DNA of 40,557 nucleotides from Candidatus Solibacter usitatus (GCA_016191645.1 JACPVQ010000164.1:1-40557); one strand, 5' to 3'. Shown: positions 9,396 through 18,624, counted from the stretch's first letter. Translations and numbers: made by a program. Notes: generated by a model from the sequence alone, not told the origin.

Positions 9396-9586
9396 GAGAA
9401 GATTTCTTTTGGTTGCGGCTGTGCTGCGCTGTGGGGCAGGCACTCCGGGCCTGCGAGCCGGTCTCCAGACCGGCTCTGCCGGCAGTGATCGCCTACTGCA
9501 TGGCGGCTGCAAGAGCAGCCGATGGCATCTGTCGATGCCATGCGGGATCTGGAGATCCCGCTGCAGGTCTGGAGACCTGCCCCACA
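9396..9586 (+). repeat. Hairpin-array repeat, copy 1
   Basis: This fills most of the gap between acsA and the PSD1 gene (9353-9646). A leader ending in TTTTGGTTGCGGCTGTGCTG precedes the inverted ends TGTGGGGCAG (9430-9439) and CTGCCCCACA (9577-9586). Between them are consecutive hairpins: a degenerate one (GCAGGC/GCCTGC, 9436-9454); GAGCCGGTCT, CC, AGACCGGCTC (9455-9476, ten pairs); CGGCTGC/GCAGCCG (9504-9521); ATGGCATC/GATGCCAT (9522-9541); GCGGGATCT, GG, AGATCCCGC (9542-9561); and GCAGGTCT, GG, AGACCTGC (9563-9580). Upstream, CGGCTGTGCTGCGC occurs twice 39 bp apart (9377 and 9416). No gene is seen in this gap. Confidence 0.88.
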
Positions 9587-9646
9587 TCAGTAGTGCCGTT
9601 GCTTACGTTTGACACCGGCCCCCGGATTCAATAAGTTGACTACTGG

Positions 9647-12106
9647 ATGCTCCTCCTTACGGTATTGCTGGTGGCGCGTGCGCTCGCGCAGGATGCGACA
9701 CTAACGTCGCAAGCGCAGGCGATTCTTCAGAAGCGCTGCATCTCCTGTCACGGCGCTACCAATGGGGCGTCGAAATTGTCGATGGTTTCCTTGGCGTCGA
9801 TGATCCAAGGCGGATCGCGCATGGGCCCCGCGTTGGTGCCGGGAAACCCTCGTCAATCGGCCATCATCCGATTCATTTCCGGAGAAGAGAAGCCGCGCAT
9901 GCCGTTGTCGGCGGACCCGTTGCCAGCCGATGAGATTCAGACCTTATCTTCCTGGATTGCGTCGATGCCTGCTCAAACAAGCGCGGCGACGAAGGAATGG
10001 TGGTCTTTTCAGAAGCCCGTCAAACGGGCGCCTCCAACCGTGAAGAAAGTATCCTGGGTGCGCAACTCCATCGATAATTTCATCCTCGCGAACCTCGAAT
10101 CGAAGGGACTGACGGCATCGGCGGACGCGCCGCGCGTCATGCTCATACGACGCCTCTACTTCGATTTGGCCGGGATTCCTCCGGCGTTTGAAGAGGTCCG
10201 CCGATTCGTGGAAGACGCCGCGCCCGATGCTTACGAAAAGTTGGTGGACCGCCTTCTGGCGAGCCCGGCTTTCGGCGAGCGATGGGGCCGTCACTGGCTC
10301 GACTTGGCCCGTTATGCCGACACGCAGGGCTTCGAAGCGGATCGCGAAAACTACCATATGTGGCGATATCGCGACTACGTGATCCGCGCCTTCAACACGG
10401 ACAAGCCTTACAACCGGTTTGTGCAAGAGCAACTGGCCGGCGATGAGATTCCGAACGGCGGCGAGGATGCCACGGTGGCAACTAGTTTCCTGCGATTGGG
10501 TCCGCGTTTCCAAAGCACCATGGCGCAGCAACTTCGGCAGATGACTTTGGATGAGATCACCGGTACGGTGGGATCGGTGTTTCTGGGCGTGACCGTGAAG
10601 TGCGCGCAGTGTCACGATCACAAATACGACCCGATTCCGCAAAAAGACTTCTATCGTTTGCAAGCGTTCTTCAGCGCCATCGAGATGGTGGAGCCGCGTG
10701 TCGATTTCGCGGACAAGAAGCGCAGAGAATGGGCCGCGCAATCTCACAAATCAGCCCTTGTCCAGTTGCGGGAGGCGCAGGCTCGCTTCGACGAGTATCA
10801 ACGTTGGATGCTCGAGAAGTTGAAAGCATCCGGAGTCAATGTGCCGGAACAAGGCACGGTGCCCGTTGCGGCGCCATCGGCGGATGAGATCAACACGGAG
10901 TCCTACAATCGCAAGTTGACTCCTGCCGTATTTGAGTTGGAACGACGCATTACGCGGGCTATTGCCAATGGAGTCGTCACCAACCCGGACGACAAGATCT
11001 TCACCACGGAAGAAAAAGAAAAATATCTGAAGCTGCTCTTCGATGTGGATGGCAATCGCGGCGGCCGTGATATGGGCGTCTATCAGCGGGCGTTTCGCCG
11101 CTTCGAGCCGGTCGCCCATGCGGTGCGCAACATGCCGAACGATCCGAACCGGCCGTTCCTTCCTGTGACGTTCGTGCGCATCAAAGGCGAATTCGATCAA
11201 CCGGGCGAATGGGTGAAGCCCGGTGTTTTGTCCGCGGCTGGAGGCAGCGGCGACTCTCTTCTGCCTTCCGACCAGTTCGGAAACGTGCGCGGTTGGCGCA
11301 CGCCGCTTGCGGCATGGATTGGAAGCGCGGAGAATCCGCTTTCCTCGCGCGTCATGGTGAATCGCATCTGGCAATACTTGTTCGGGTCGGGCATTGTTGC
11401 CACCTCCAGCGATTTCGGCCGCAACGGCGCGAGGCCAACGCATCCTGAACTGCTCGATCACCTCGCCGTGCAGTTCGTCGAGAATAAGTGGAGCGTGAAG
11501 TCGATGATCCGCCTGATCGTGACATCAAGTGCGTACCGGCAGACGTCCATTCGATCGTCGGCGGCGGAAGAGAAAGAGGACCCGGCCAACACTCTGCTCT
11601 GGCGTCAGAACCGGCGTCGTCTGGAGGGAGACGTGTTGCGCGACCACTTGCTTGCAGTAGGAGGATCGCTGAACGACGATCCTGGCGGACCCGGCACGTT
11701 TATTCCGATGCCCGCAGCGCTGAAAGAGCGGATGACCATCAAGAACATTCCCAGTTGGATGCCCGCGACAGGACCGGAGATTTACAGGCGGTCCATCTAC
11801 GTTTTCCAGCGCAGGCAGCTTGAAGTTCCGTTTCTGGCGGCATTCGACGCGCCGGTGTTGCAGTTCTCTTGTGAACGGCGTGTGTCATCGACCACGGCGC
11901 TGCAAGCGCTCACGCTGATGAACGATACCCTCACGGTGGAACAGGCGGGCTTGATTGCTTCGGCTGTGAAAGAAAAAGCAGCGGCTTTCGAGCGGATCCT
12001 GCTGCGTGCTCCTACGCCGAATGAGTTGGATCAATCCGCGGATCTTGGCCTGGAAAGCCTGTGCCGCACCCTGCTCAACACGAATGAGTTTCTCTATGTC
12101 GACTAG
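9647..12106 (+). CDS. PSD1 and planctomycete-type cytochrome c domain protein (DUF1549/DUF1553)
   Basis: Large exported proteins of this family have an N-terminal cytochrome c domain followed by DUF1549 and DUF1553. Their substrate is unknown, but they are nearly always paired with DUF1501 proteins, as here. The ATG at 9647 opens a signal peptide (LLLTVLLVARALAQ). Heme motif CISCH is at 31-35. A second CAQCH lies at 319-323 inside the DUF1549 region (about 140-350: LDLARYADTQGFEADRENYH and similar). DUF1553 occupies about 540-790 (PLSSRVMVNRIWQYLFGSGIV, HPELLDHLA). The length of 819 residues is normal. A copy of the repeat lies between it and the DUF1501 gene, in what should be one transcript. 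Confidence 0.93.
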   Translation: MLLLTVLLVARALAQDATLTSQAQAILQKRCISCHGATNGASKLSMVSLASMIQGGSRMGPALVPGNPRQSAIIRFISGEEKPRMPLSADPLPADEIQTLSSWIASMPAQTSAATKEWWSFQKPVKRAPPTVKKVSWVRNSIDNFILANLESKGLTASADAPRVMLIRRLYFDLAGIPPAFEEVRRFVEDAAPDAYEKLVDRLLASPAFGERWGRHWLDLARYADTQGFEADRENYHMWRYRDYVIRAFNTDKPYNRFVQEQLAGDEIPNGGEDATVATSFLRLGPRFQSTMAQQLRQMTLDEITGTVGSVFLGVTVKCAQCHDHKYDPIPQKDFYRLQAFFSAIEMVEPRVDFADKKRREWAAQSHKSALVQLREAQARFDEYQRWMLEKLKASGVNVPEQGTVPVAAPSADEINTESYNRKLTPAVFELERRITRAIANGVVTNPDDKIFTTEEKEKYLKLLFDVDGNRGGRDMGVYQRAFRRFEPVAHAVRNMPNDPNRPFLPVTFVRIKGEFDQPGEWVKPGVLSAAGGSGDSLLPSDQFGNVRGWRTPLAAWIGSAENPLSSRVMVNRIWQYLFGSGIVATSSDFGRNGARPTHPELLDHLAVQFVENKWSVKSMIRLIVTSSAYRQTSIRSSAAEEKEDPANTLLWRQNRRRLEGDVLRDHLLAVGGSLNDDPGGPGTFIPMPAALKERMTIKNIPSWMPATGPEIYRRSIYVFQRRQLEVPFLAAFDAPVLQFSCERRVSSTTALQALTLMNDTLTVEQAGLIASAVKEKAAAFERILLRAPTPNELDQSADLGLESLCRTLLNTNEFLYVD

Positions 12107-12130
12107 CTGTTTTTTTACACTTCCTCAATT

Positions 12131-12323
12131 TGTGGGGCAGATCTCCAGATCTGCGGCGGGATCTCCAGATCCCGCATGGCCTCGCCAGAGGCCATCGGCT
12201 GCCATGCAGCCGAACCGGCGAGGGATAGGTCCCGGCAGAGCCGGTCTGGAGACCGCCTCGCAGATCTGGAGATCTGCCCTGAGATCTGCCCCACACAGCA
12301 AAGACGCAACCGAAGGAATTCGT
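12131..12323 (-). repeat. Hairpin-array repeat, copy 2 (reverse orientation)
   Basis: This occupies the 221-bp gap between the PSD1 and DUF1501 genes. Read on the minus strand it has the leader (TTCGGTTGCGTCTTTGCTG), inverted ends TGTGGGGCAG/CTGCCCCACA, and hairpins in the same order as copy 1. On the plus strand these are GCAGATCT, CC, AGATCTGC (12137-12154); GCGGGATCT, CC, AGATCCCGC (12156-12175); ATGGCCTC/GAGGCCAT (12176-12195); CGGCTGC/GCAGCCG (12196-12212); GAGCCGGTCT, GG, AGACCGCCTC with one mismatch (12238-12259); and GCAGATCT, GG, AGATCTGC (12260-12277). Stem bases differ from copy 1 at paired positions. The PSD1 stop is 24 bp from the element end. Confidence 0.88.
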
Positions 12324-12327
12324 CGCA

Positions 12328-13737
12328 GTGAGTAATAATAGACGCGAGCTTCTGGCGCGAGCCTTCAACGGCATCGGCGCATTGGCGCTCGCCGACATGG
12401 TCAACGCCGCCGTGGACCCCATGGCTCCTAAGAAACCACACTTTGCTCCGAAAGCGAAGAACGTCATTTTCCTCTACATGTCGGGCGGAGTGAGCCAAGT
12501 GGACACCTTCGAGCACAAGCCCGCCCTGCAGAAATACGCAGGCCAGCGGCTGCCTGTGCCGAAGGACGTGGACGGCGAGATTCGCAGCTTCCTGGAGCGG
12601 CCGCATGGCGCCGTGCCGGCTATCGCGCCCTTTCGACAGTGCGGGCAATCAGGCATGTACCTGTCCACGATGTTCGAGCATCTGCCGAAGGTGGTGGACG
12701 ATCTTGCGTTCATTCACGCCATCAAGGGCGACAGCAACAATCATTCGCCGGCGACGCTGCACATCAACACCGGTTCCATCTTGCAAGGCAGCCCGTCGGT
12801 AGGCGCTTGGGCAACGTATGGATTAGGCTCGGAGAATCGCAATCTTCCCGGATTCATCGTCCTGCATGATCCGCGCGGTGGACCCGTCAATGGTCCCGCG
12901 GTTTGGAACAGCGGCTATCTCCCGGCATCGTATCAAGGGACCGCCTTCCGTCCGGTGGGCACGCCTGTATTGAATCTCGATTCGCCGCAAGGGGTCACAC
13001 GGGAGCAGGCGCGGCGCGAGCTCGATTTTTTGCAGGCGCTCAATCGCGAGCACGCCGCGCAGCGCACCGCGACGGACGATTTGGAGGCGCGCATTGCCTC
13101 CTACGAGCTTGCCTACCGCATGCAGATGGAAGCTCCGCAAGTGGTGGATCTGAACTTGGAATCGCGCGCCACGCGCGAACTTTACGGAATCGACGATCCG
13201 GTCACGGGCTCATTCGGCCGCCAATGTTTGATGGCCCGACGCCTGGTAGAGAAAGGAGTCCGCTTCGTCCTGCTGGTGCATGGATGGGAGAACGGAACGT
13301 TTTCCTGGGATCATCATTCCGATATCGAACGCCTGCTGCCGGCTCGCATCAACGAAATCGACCGTCCGGTTAGCGCGCTCCTCACCGACTTGAAGCAGCG
13401 TGGCCTGTTTGACGACACCGTGGTGGTGTGGACGTCGGAGATGGGCCGCACGCCGTTCAACGAGGGCAGTGGCCGCGCGCGCGGACGCAATCACAATCAG
13501 TGGGCGATGTTGAGTTGGATGGCAGGCGCGGGCATCGCGCCAGGAGCGCACGCCGGCGCTATGGACGATTTCGGATTGAAAGGCGCGGACAAACAATTCC
13601 ACGTGCGCGATCTGCACGCGACCATTCTGCATCTCCTAGGCCTCGATCAGATGGCTCTTACCTACCTGCATGAAGGCCGCAACAAGCGCCTCACGGATAC
13701 CGGCGGCGAAGTGATCCGCGAGATCTTGCGAGCGTAG
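12328..13737 (+). CDS. DUF1501 family protein
   Basis: DUF1501 proteins have an alkaline-phosphatase/sulfatase-like fold and are exported, often by Tat. They accompany PSD1 proteins in Planctomycetes, Verrucomicrobia and Acidobacteria, but the reaction is unknown. The GTG start at 12328 is supported by AAGGA ten bases upstream. The N terminus NNRRELLARAFNGIGALALADMV is a weak twin-arginine-like signal. Recognisable blocks are NVIFLYMSGGVSQVDTFEHKP, FIHAIKGDSNNHSPATLHINTG, GSFGRQCLMARRLVEKGVRFV, TVVVWTSEMGRTPFNEG and GRNHNQWAMLSWMAG. The length of 469 residues is normal. The start codon lies 5 bp beyond the repeat leader, so the repeat is adjacent to the ribosome-binding region. Confidence 0.93.
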   Translation: MSNNRRELLARAFNGIGALALADMVNAAVDPMAPKKPHFAPKAKNVIFLYMSGGVSQVDTFEHKPALQKYAGQRLPVPKDVDGEIRSFLERPHGAVPAIAPFRQCGQSGMYLSTMFEHLPKVVDDLAFIHAIKGDSNNHSPATLHINTGSILQGSPSVGAWATYGLGSENRNLPGFIVLHDPRGGPVNGPAVWNSGYLPASYQGTAFRPVGTPVLNLDSPQGVTREQARRELDFLQALNREHAAQRTATDDLEARIASYELAYRMQMEAPQVVDLNLESRATRELYGIDDPVTGSFGRQCLMARRLVEKGVRFVLLVHGWENGTFSWDHHSDIERLLPARINEIDRPVSALLTDLKQRGLFDDTVVVWTSEMGRTPFNEGSGRARGRNHNQWAMLSWMAGAGIAPGAHAGAMDDFGLKGADKQFHVRDLHATILHLLGLDQMALTYLHEGRNKRLTDTGGEVIREILRA

Positions 13738-13800
13738 GGAACCTTCAATGCGAAAACTATGTAAAGAAATGTAAGGAAGTCTCCTCTCCTCCGCATTGCT

Positions 13801-13853
13801 GAAACCGGTTTCCGCGCGCCTCCGTACTATACAGTGACGGCAGTTAAAGGAGG
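13801..13853 (+). promoter_or_regulatory. Regulatory region and strong Shine-Dalgarno of the BON gene
   Basis: The 127-bp gap before the BON gene contains the perfect 12-bp palindrome GAAACCGGTTTC (13801-13812), a possible operator. A -10-like TACTATACA (13825-13833) lies downstream of it, with no convincing -35. AAAGGAGG (13846-13853) is an unusually complete ribosome binding site 11 nt before the ATG at 13865. Confidence 0.35.
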
Positions 13854-13864
13854 CCGAAAAAACA

Positions 13865-14407
13865 ATGAAAAAGACAAGTAAATTCGCCCTCGTGCTTACT
13901 GGGGGCCTGATGCTCGCCGCGATGCTGATGCCCGCGTCCACGCGCGAATCCGCTAACGCAAAACCGCTCGAAGAGAAGGTACGGCATGAGCTGGTCATGC
14001 TTCCGTACTTCAACGTTTTCGATACTCTTTCGTTTCAAGTGACGGGGGATGAAGTCACTCTGCTTGGCCGCGTAACGCGTCCCGTGCTGAAGTCGGACGC
14101 CGAAAACGTCGTGAAGCGCATTCCCGGCGTGGCCCGCGTTAACAGCAAGATCGAAGTGCTTCCGCTTTCTCCCTTCGACGACAGGCTGCGGCTGGCCCTG
14201 TACCGTTCCATCTATTCACAGCCGGCGCTCAATCGCTACGCGCTGGGGGCCATCCCCGGCATCCACATCATTGTGAACAACGGCAACGTAACGCTGGAAG
14301 GCATGGTGGGAAATGAAATGGACAAGAATATCGCCTACCTCCGCGCCAACGGCGTGCATGGTGTGTTCTCGGTGATCAACAATCTGATGGTGGAAGCTCA
14401 CAAATAA
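13865..14407 (+). CDS. Exported protein with two BON domains
   Basis: BON domains are small alpha/beta modules found in periplasmic proteins such as OsmY and are thought to contact membranes or lipids. The 180-residue product has a basic start and a hydrophobic signal (FALVLTGGLMLAAMLMPA). BON 1 (about 38-103) contains VTGDEVTLLGRVTRP and NVVKRIPGVARVNSKIEVLP. BON 2 (about 110-178) contains VNNGNVTLEGMVGNEMDKNIAYLRANGVHGVFSVINNLMVE. The start is certain because of the strong Shine-Dalgarno. It appears monocistronic, with its own upstream region and a strong terminator after it. A role in envelope stress is a guess based on the family. Confidence 0.9.
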   Translation: MKKTSKFALVLTGGLMLAAMLMPASTRESANAKPLEEKVRHELVMLPYFNVFDTLSFQVTGDEVTLLGRVTRPVLKSDAENVVKRIPGVARVNSKIEVLPLSPFDDRLRLALYRSIYSQPALNRYALGAIPGIHIIVNNGNVTLEGMVGNEMDKNIAYLRANGVHGVFSVINNLMVEAHK

Positions 14408-14459
14408 CTACTCTCTCCCTTCCGTCTGGCTTCTGTCTCCTCCGTCCGTAGCCAAACGA

Positions 14460-14495
14460 ACCGGCCGCTCAGCAATGGGCGGCCGGTATTTTTTT
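14460..14495 (+). terminator. Intrinsic terminator after the BON gene
   Basis: A nine-base-pair stem ACCGGCCGC (14460-14468) and GCGGCCGGT (14479-14487) has a ten-base loop and is followed by A and seven T (14489-14495). This is a textbook Rho-independent terminator 52 bp beyond the BON stop codon. Confidence 0.92.
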
Positions 14496-14551
14496 GCAGC
14501 GGCATCGTGGCGTTTCGTACAATAGGATTTACCCTCCTGAAACACAATTAC

Positions 14552-17194
14552 ATGAGCAAATCAAACAGCTTTGGCGCTGCTTCCACGCTTACGGCGGGCG
14601 GCAGTTCATATCGGATTTTTCGACTGGGCGCGGTGGAGAAGGCCGGCTTGGGAAATCTTTCGCGCTTGCCCTACTCCATTCGCGTCATCTTGGAAAACCT
14701 GTTGCGATGCGAGGACGGCCGCACGGTGAAGCCTTCCGATATCGAATACATCGCCTCGTGGAATACGGCGGCCGAACCTCGCGACATCAACTTCCGCCCG
14801 GCGCGTATTTTGATGCAGGACTTCACGGGCGTTCCCGCAGTCGTCGATCTAGCAGCCATGCGCGACGCGTTGAAAAAGATGGGTGCCGATCCGAAACTGG
14901 CCAATCCTCTAATTCCGGCCGATCTTGTCATCGATCATTCCGTACAGGTGGATAACTTCGGCGGCAAGGACTCATTCGATCTCAATGTTCTGCTGGAGTA
15001 CCAACGCAATCACGAGCGCTACGCACTGCTGCGATGGGCGCAATCGTCGTTCCGCAACTTCCGAGCCGTTCCGCCGGGCACCGGAATCGTCCATCAGGTG
15101 AATCTGGAATACCTTGCTCCGGTTGTGTTCCGCAACGACGGAGTCGCCTATCCCGACACGTTGCTGGGAACGGATTCGCACACCACGATGATCAACGGAT
15201 TGGGCGTGGTTGGTTGGGGCGTGGGCGGAATTGAGGCGGAGGCCTGCATGCTGGGCCAGCCGATCACCATGCTGCTGCCTCCTGTAGTCGGGTTCAAGTT
15301 GACCGGCAAAGTACCGGAAGGCGTGACCGCCACCGACGTTGTGCTTACCGCGACACAAATGCTGCGCAAGAAAGGCGTCGTTGGGAAGTTCGTGGAATTC
15401 TATGGACCCGGCGTGAGGGAACTGAGTCTGGCAGACCGCGCAACCATCGCCAACATGGCTCCCGAATATGGCGCGACCATCGGTTTCTTCCCGGTCGATG
15501 AGCAGACGCTCGATTACCTGCGGCTTTCCAACCGCCCGCCGGATCTGGTCGCGCTGGTGGAAGCATACTCCAAAGAGAACGGCCTTTTTCTCACAGCGGA
15601 TGCGCCGGACCCGGTTTACAACGATACGCTCGGCCTGGATCTTTCGACGGTTGTTCCTTCCCTTGCGGGACCGAAGCGGCCGCAGGATCGTATCAACCTT
15701 CCAGAGATGCGGTCGAACTTCAAGCAGGCGTTTGCCGGCGAACCCAAGAGCGCGGCGTTCAACGGCGGCACGTTGCAGGATGGCGCGGTGGTCATCGCGG
15801 CCATCACGTCCTGCACGAATACGTCCAATCCGTCGGTGATGATCGCGGCCGGGTTGCTTGCCAAGAAGGCGGTGGCGAAGGGCCTGCAGACGAAGCCGTG
15901 GGTGAAGACGTCGCTTGCTCCGGGTTCCAAAGTCGTGATGGATTATTTTCAGGACGCGGGCGTTGTGCCTGCGATGGAAGCGCTGGGATTTCACTTGGTC
16001 GGCTACGGCTGCACAACTTGCATTGGCAATAGCGGTCCGCTGCCCGATGCCGTGGCGAAGTCCGTTACGGACGGCAAACTGACGGTGGCAGCTGTACTTT
16101 CGGGGAATCGCAATTTCGAAGGACGCGTGAATCCTCTGGTGAAGGCGAATTATCTGGCGTCGCCGCCATTGGTGGTTGCTTACGCGCTCGCCGGCAAAGT
16201 GGATATCGACTTGCAAAACGAAGCTCTCGGAACGGGCAGCGATGGCGGCCCCGTTTATCTGCGCGACATCTGGCCGTCGAACGCGGAAGTGCAGCAGGCA
16301 GTGAGCGCTTCGGTGCGCAATGAGATGTTTGAAAAGGAATACTCAGTGGTGTTTGAAGGCGATGCGCAATGGCGCGCCATCAAGACCACCACAGGCGATC
16401 TGTTCGATTGGGACGGCCAATCCACGTACATCCGCAAGCCTCCGTATTTCGATGAGATGGTGGATCCGGAAACCTCGTGCGGCGATCTGTTAGGATTGCG
16501 CGCTCTGGCGCTGCTGGGCGATTCGATTACGACCGATCACATTTCACCGGCCGGCAATATCGCCAAGGATTCTCCCGCCGCGAAGTATTTGCAGGACAAC
16601 GGAGTCGCGCCGAAAGATTTCAATCAGTACGGCGCGCGTCGCGGCAACCATGAAGTCATGGTGCGCGGGACGCTGGCGAATATCCGCCTGAAGAATCAAC
16701 TCGCGGGTGGTGTGGAAGGCGGTTGGACCAAGCATCAGCCAAGCGGCGAATTGATGAGCATCTACGACGCAAGCGCGCGATACAAAGAACAAGGGGTCGG
16801 GCTGATTATTTTGGCGGGGAAAGAATACGGCTCGGGTTCATCGCGCGACTGGGCGGCGAAAGGCGTGCAGTTGCTTGGCGTGAAGGCGGCTATCGCGGAG
16901 AGCTTCGAGCGCATTCACCGTTCGAATCTGGTGGGCATGGGTGTATTGCCGTTGCAATTCCAGGCGGGAGAAAGTAAAGAGTCGCTGGGGCTGAATGGAA
17001 CGGAGCAGTACTTCATCGAAGGGCTGAAGGCGGCAATTGCCTCTTCGAAGCGAGTGTCCGTGCGCGCCATTGCCGCCGATGGCAGCGAGAAAACTTTCGA
17101 CGCCGTCGTGCGCATCGATACGCCGATGGAAGCCGAATACTACCGCAACGGCGGAATTCTTCCGTACGTTCTGCGCCAGCTTGCCGCAAAGTAA
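14552..17194 (+). CDS. acnA: Aconitate hydratase
   Basis: Interconverts citrate and isocitrate in the TCA cycle using a [4Fe-4S] cluster. I choose the ATG at 14552 ([13 protein letters not shown]), giving 880 residues, the normal AcnA/IRP1-type length. A GTG 45 bases upstream is in frame but overlaps the region just after the terminator. Cluster ligands are C421 (TSCTNTSNP) and C487 and C490 (GCTTCIG). Other motifs are [52 protein letters not shown] and the swivel-domain [16 protein letters not shown] terminator upstream makes an independent promoter likely, but none is evident in the 56-bp gap. Its 3' end faces the cytochrome peroxidase gene across a 511-bp gap. Confidence 0.97.
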   Translation: MSKSNSFGAASTLTAGGSSYRIFRLGAVEKAGLGNLSRLPYSIRVILENLLRCEDGRTVKPSDIEYIASWNTAAEPRDINFRPARILMQDFTGVPAVVDLAAMRDALKKMGADPKLANPLIPADLVIDHSVQVDNFGGKDSFDLNVLLEYQRNHERYALLRWAQSSFRNFRAVPPGTGIVHQVNLEYLAPVVFRNDGVAYPDTLLGTDSHTTMINGLGVVGWGVGGIEAEACMLGQPITMLLPPVVGFKLTGKVPEGVTATDVVLTATQMLRKKGVVGKFVEFYGPGVRELSLADRATIANMAPEYGATIGFFPVDEQTLDYLRLSNRPPDLVALVEAYSKENGLFLTADAPDPVYNDTLGLDLSTVVPSLAGPKRPQDRINLPEMRSNFKQAFAGEPKSAAFNGGTLQDGAVVIAAITSCTNTSNPSVMIAAGLLAKKAVAKGLQTKPWVKTSLAPGSKVVMDYFQDAGVVPAMEALGFHLVGYGCTTCIGNSGPLPDAVAKSVTDGKLTVAAVLSGNRNFEGRVNPLVKANYLASPPLVVAYALAGKVDIDLQNEALGTGSDGGPVYLRDIWPSNAEVQQAVSASVRNEMFEKEYSVVFEGDAQWRAIKTTTGDLFDWDGQSTYIRKPPYFDEMVDPETSCGDLLGLRALALLGDSITTDHISPAGNIAKDSPAAKYLQDNGVAPKDFNQYGARRGNHEVMVRGTLANIRLKNQLAGGVEGGWTKHQPSGELMSIYDASARYKEQGVGLIILAGKEYGSGSSRDWAAKGVQLLGVKAAIAESFERIHRSNLVGMGVLPLQFQAGESKESLGLNGTEQYFIEGLKAAIASSKRVSVRAIAADGSEKTFDAVVRIDTPMEAEYYRNGGILPYVLRQLAAK

Positions 17195-17267
17195 TCTCTG
17201 AAATCCTTCCAAACCGGGAAGAGTATCCGTTGGTTGCGGCTGATAGACTTTGAAATCTTCCTAGACT

Positions 17268-17430
17268 GCAAAGATTTTCTTTGGTTGCGGCTGTGCTGCT
17301 GTGTGGGGCAGAACTCCAGTTCTGCGAGCCTGTCTCCAGACCGGCTCTGCCGGAAGTAATCGATTACTCCGAGCACGGCAACCGATGGCCTCTCGACGAG
17401 GCCATGCGGGATCTGGAGATCTGCCCACAC
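17268..17430 (+). repeat. Hairpin-array repeat, copy 3 (partly decayed)
   Basis: This lies in the 511-bp gap between convergent acnA and the peroxidase gene. The leader TTTGGTTGCGGCTGTGCTG is present, and TTGGTTGCGGCTG also occurs 51 bp earlier (17230 and 17281). End TGTGGGGCAG is at 17302-17311. Hairpins: GCAGAACT, CC, AGTTCTGC (17308-17325); GAGCCTGTCT, CC, AGACCGGCTC with one mismatch (17326-17347); the palindrome GTAATCGATTAC (17356-17367); and ATGGCCTC/GAGGCCAT (about 17384-17404). The last two hairpins of the other copies are fused into one imperfect GCGGGATCTGGAGATCTGC, and the right end has lost a C (CTGCCCACA). No gene is seen in 17195-17705. Confidence 0.85.
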
Positions 17431-17440
17431 AAACTCGAGT

Positions 17441-17460
17441 ATCCGGTCAATTGACCGGAT
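17441..17460. repeat. Perfect 20-bp palindrome
   Basis: ATCCGGTCAA is followed directly by its exact reverse complement TTGACCGGAT. It starts 10 bp after the end of repeat copy 3. It could be a protein-binding site or a cruciform. It has no T tract, so it is not an obvious intrinsic terminator. Confidence 0.75.
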
Positions 17461-17500
17461 GTTTGGGAATACCGTCGGCGGCGTTGGGCAGTTTGAAATC

Positions 17501-17530
17501 AAAAATCCCCCGCGCGAAGGGGCGCGGGGG
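17501..17530 (-). terminator. Intrinsic terminator for the cytochrome peroxidase gene
   Basis: Read on the minus strand, the stem CCCCCGCGC and GCGCGGGGG (17507-17515 and 17522-17530 on the plus strand) is followed by ATTTTT. It lies about 175 bp beyond the peroxidase stop, which is somewhat distant, but no other terminator is seen in between. Confidence 0.8.
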
Positions 17531-17705
17531 ACTGGGAGTGAGAAGTGAATAGTTAGGCTCCGGAGGAGAAGCCTACTCGATTCGTCTCGCGTTCATCTGA
17601 ATGGATTGTCCCAATCCTGCGTGGATCTGAAAAGAGTCCAGCGTTCTACAACCAAACGGTTTTTCAATGGTACTGTGCTGGTACTTTCCGGTTGAGTTAG
17701 AAGTA

Positions 17706-18587
17706 CTATAGACCGTCGCGTACCGTGCCGGAAAGGGCCCGCAAAAACGCAATGAGTGCCTGCTTGTCGGCCGGAGTGAGGTGCAAGGGCTGCAGATTCG
17801 GATCGAGCCAAGGGTTGCGGTTACCGCCTTTGTCGTAAAACTCCACCACAGCTTCCAGCGTCGCAATGCTGCCATCGTGCATGTAGGGCGCGGTACGTGC
17901 AATCTCACGCAGAGCCGGAGTCTTGAATGCGCCTCTGTGATAGGGCTTGCCTGTTACGATCGCGCGGCCTTCGTCAAGCAACGTCCCATTTCGCCATGCG
18001 ATGCCGGTGTTGTGAAAACTCTCGTCGGTGAACTGGCCGCCGGAGTGGCAGATGTAGCAACGGGCGCGGTCGCGAAACAGGCGAAACCCTTCCAAAGCAA
18101 GTGGGCTCAATGGGCCGCCGCCTTGCTTCAGAAAAAGATCGGCAGGCGCGTCTTCAGATCGAATGGTGCGAACGTAGGCGGCGAGCGCGGCGGCCAGCGT
18201 CGTCTCCGTGAAATGTTTCATCGCCGGGTCTTCACGGAGTCGCCGAACCACGCCTGCCACGGTCATGCTCATCTCATTGGGATTGCGAATCGGCTCCAAT
18301 ACCTGCTGCTCCAATGAGGGCGAACGGCCATCCCAGAAGTGCAGCGCTCCGGCGGCGCGGGCAATCAAGGAAGGCGTGTGACGATTCCCCTTGCGGCCGA
18401 ACACGCCCGGGCTGATCGCATGATGATCCGCGAAACCTTCTTCCGGAATGTGGCACGTCGCGCAGGAAACGGAGCCATCTTCGCTGAGCCGCCCATCGAA
18501 GAAGAGTTTCTTTCCCAGAGCGACGGTGGAAGCGTCCTGTTGCCCGAAAGCGAGGAAGACGCCAAGGACGGCGAGCGGCAGGACCAT
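17706..18587 (-). CDS. Di-heme cytochrome c peroxidase family protein (CcpA/MauG-like)
   Basis: Periplasmic di-heme enzymes of this family reduce hydrogen peroxide or oxidise protein or small-molecule substrates. The 293-residue product has a signal peptide (MVLPLAVLGVFLAFGQQ), heme motif CATCH near residue 42 and CYICH in the C-terminal half. GRKGNRHTPSLIARA, FWDGRSPSLEQQ, GAFKTPALREIARTAPYMHDGSIATLEAVVEFYDKGG and LTPADKQALIAFLRALSG are family blocks; the Met in PYMHDGS is the usual distal ligand of one heme. It is slightly shorter than classical CcpA (about 320-340). The divergent gene at 18625 starts only 37 bp away. CATAAT just upstream on the minus strand may be a -10. Confidence 0.92.
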   Translation of the reverse strand: MVLPLAVLGVFLAFGQQDASTVALGKKLFFDGRLSEDGSVSCATCHIPEEGFADHHAISPGVFGRKGNRHTPSLIARAAGALHFWDGRSPSLEQQVLEPIRNPNEMSMTVAGVVRRLREDPAMKHFTETTLAAALAAYVRTIRSEDAPADLFLKQGGGPLSPLALEGFRLFRDRARCYICHSGGQFTDESFHNTGIAWRNGTLLDEGRAIVTGKPYHRGAFKTPALREIARTAPYMHDGSIATLEAVVEFYDKGGNRNPWLDPNLQPLHLTPADKQALIAFLRALSGTVRDGL

Positions 18588-18624
18588 CCCGACATTATGA
18601 CAATGAGCGGGCTAGACTGGCACT

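Noticed and set aside
9396..9586. Hairpin repeats as Rho-independent terminators
   Set aside because: None of the stems is followed by a T run, although the strong hairpins could still influence 3' ends.
14972..16216. Open frame of 414 codons on the minus strand inside aconitase
   Set aside because: The + strand frame carries all aconitase motifs; the reverse frame has typical shadow composition.
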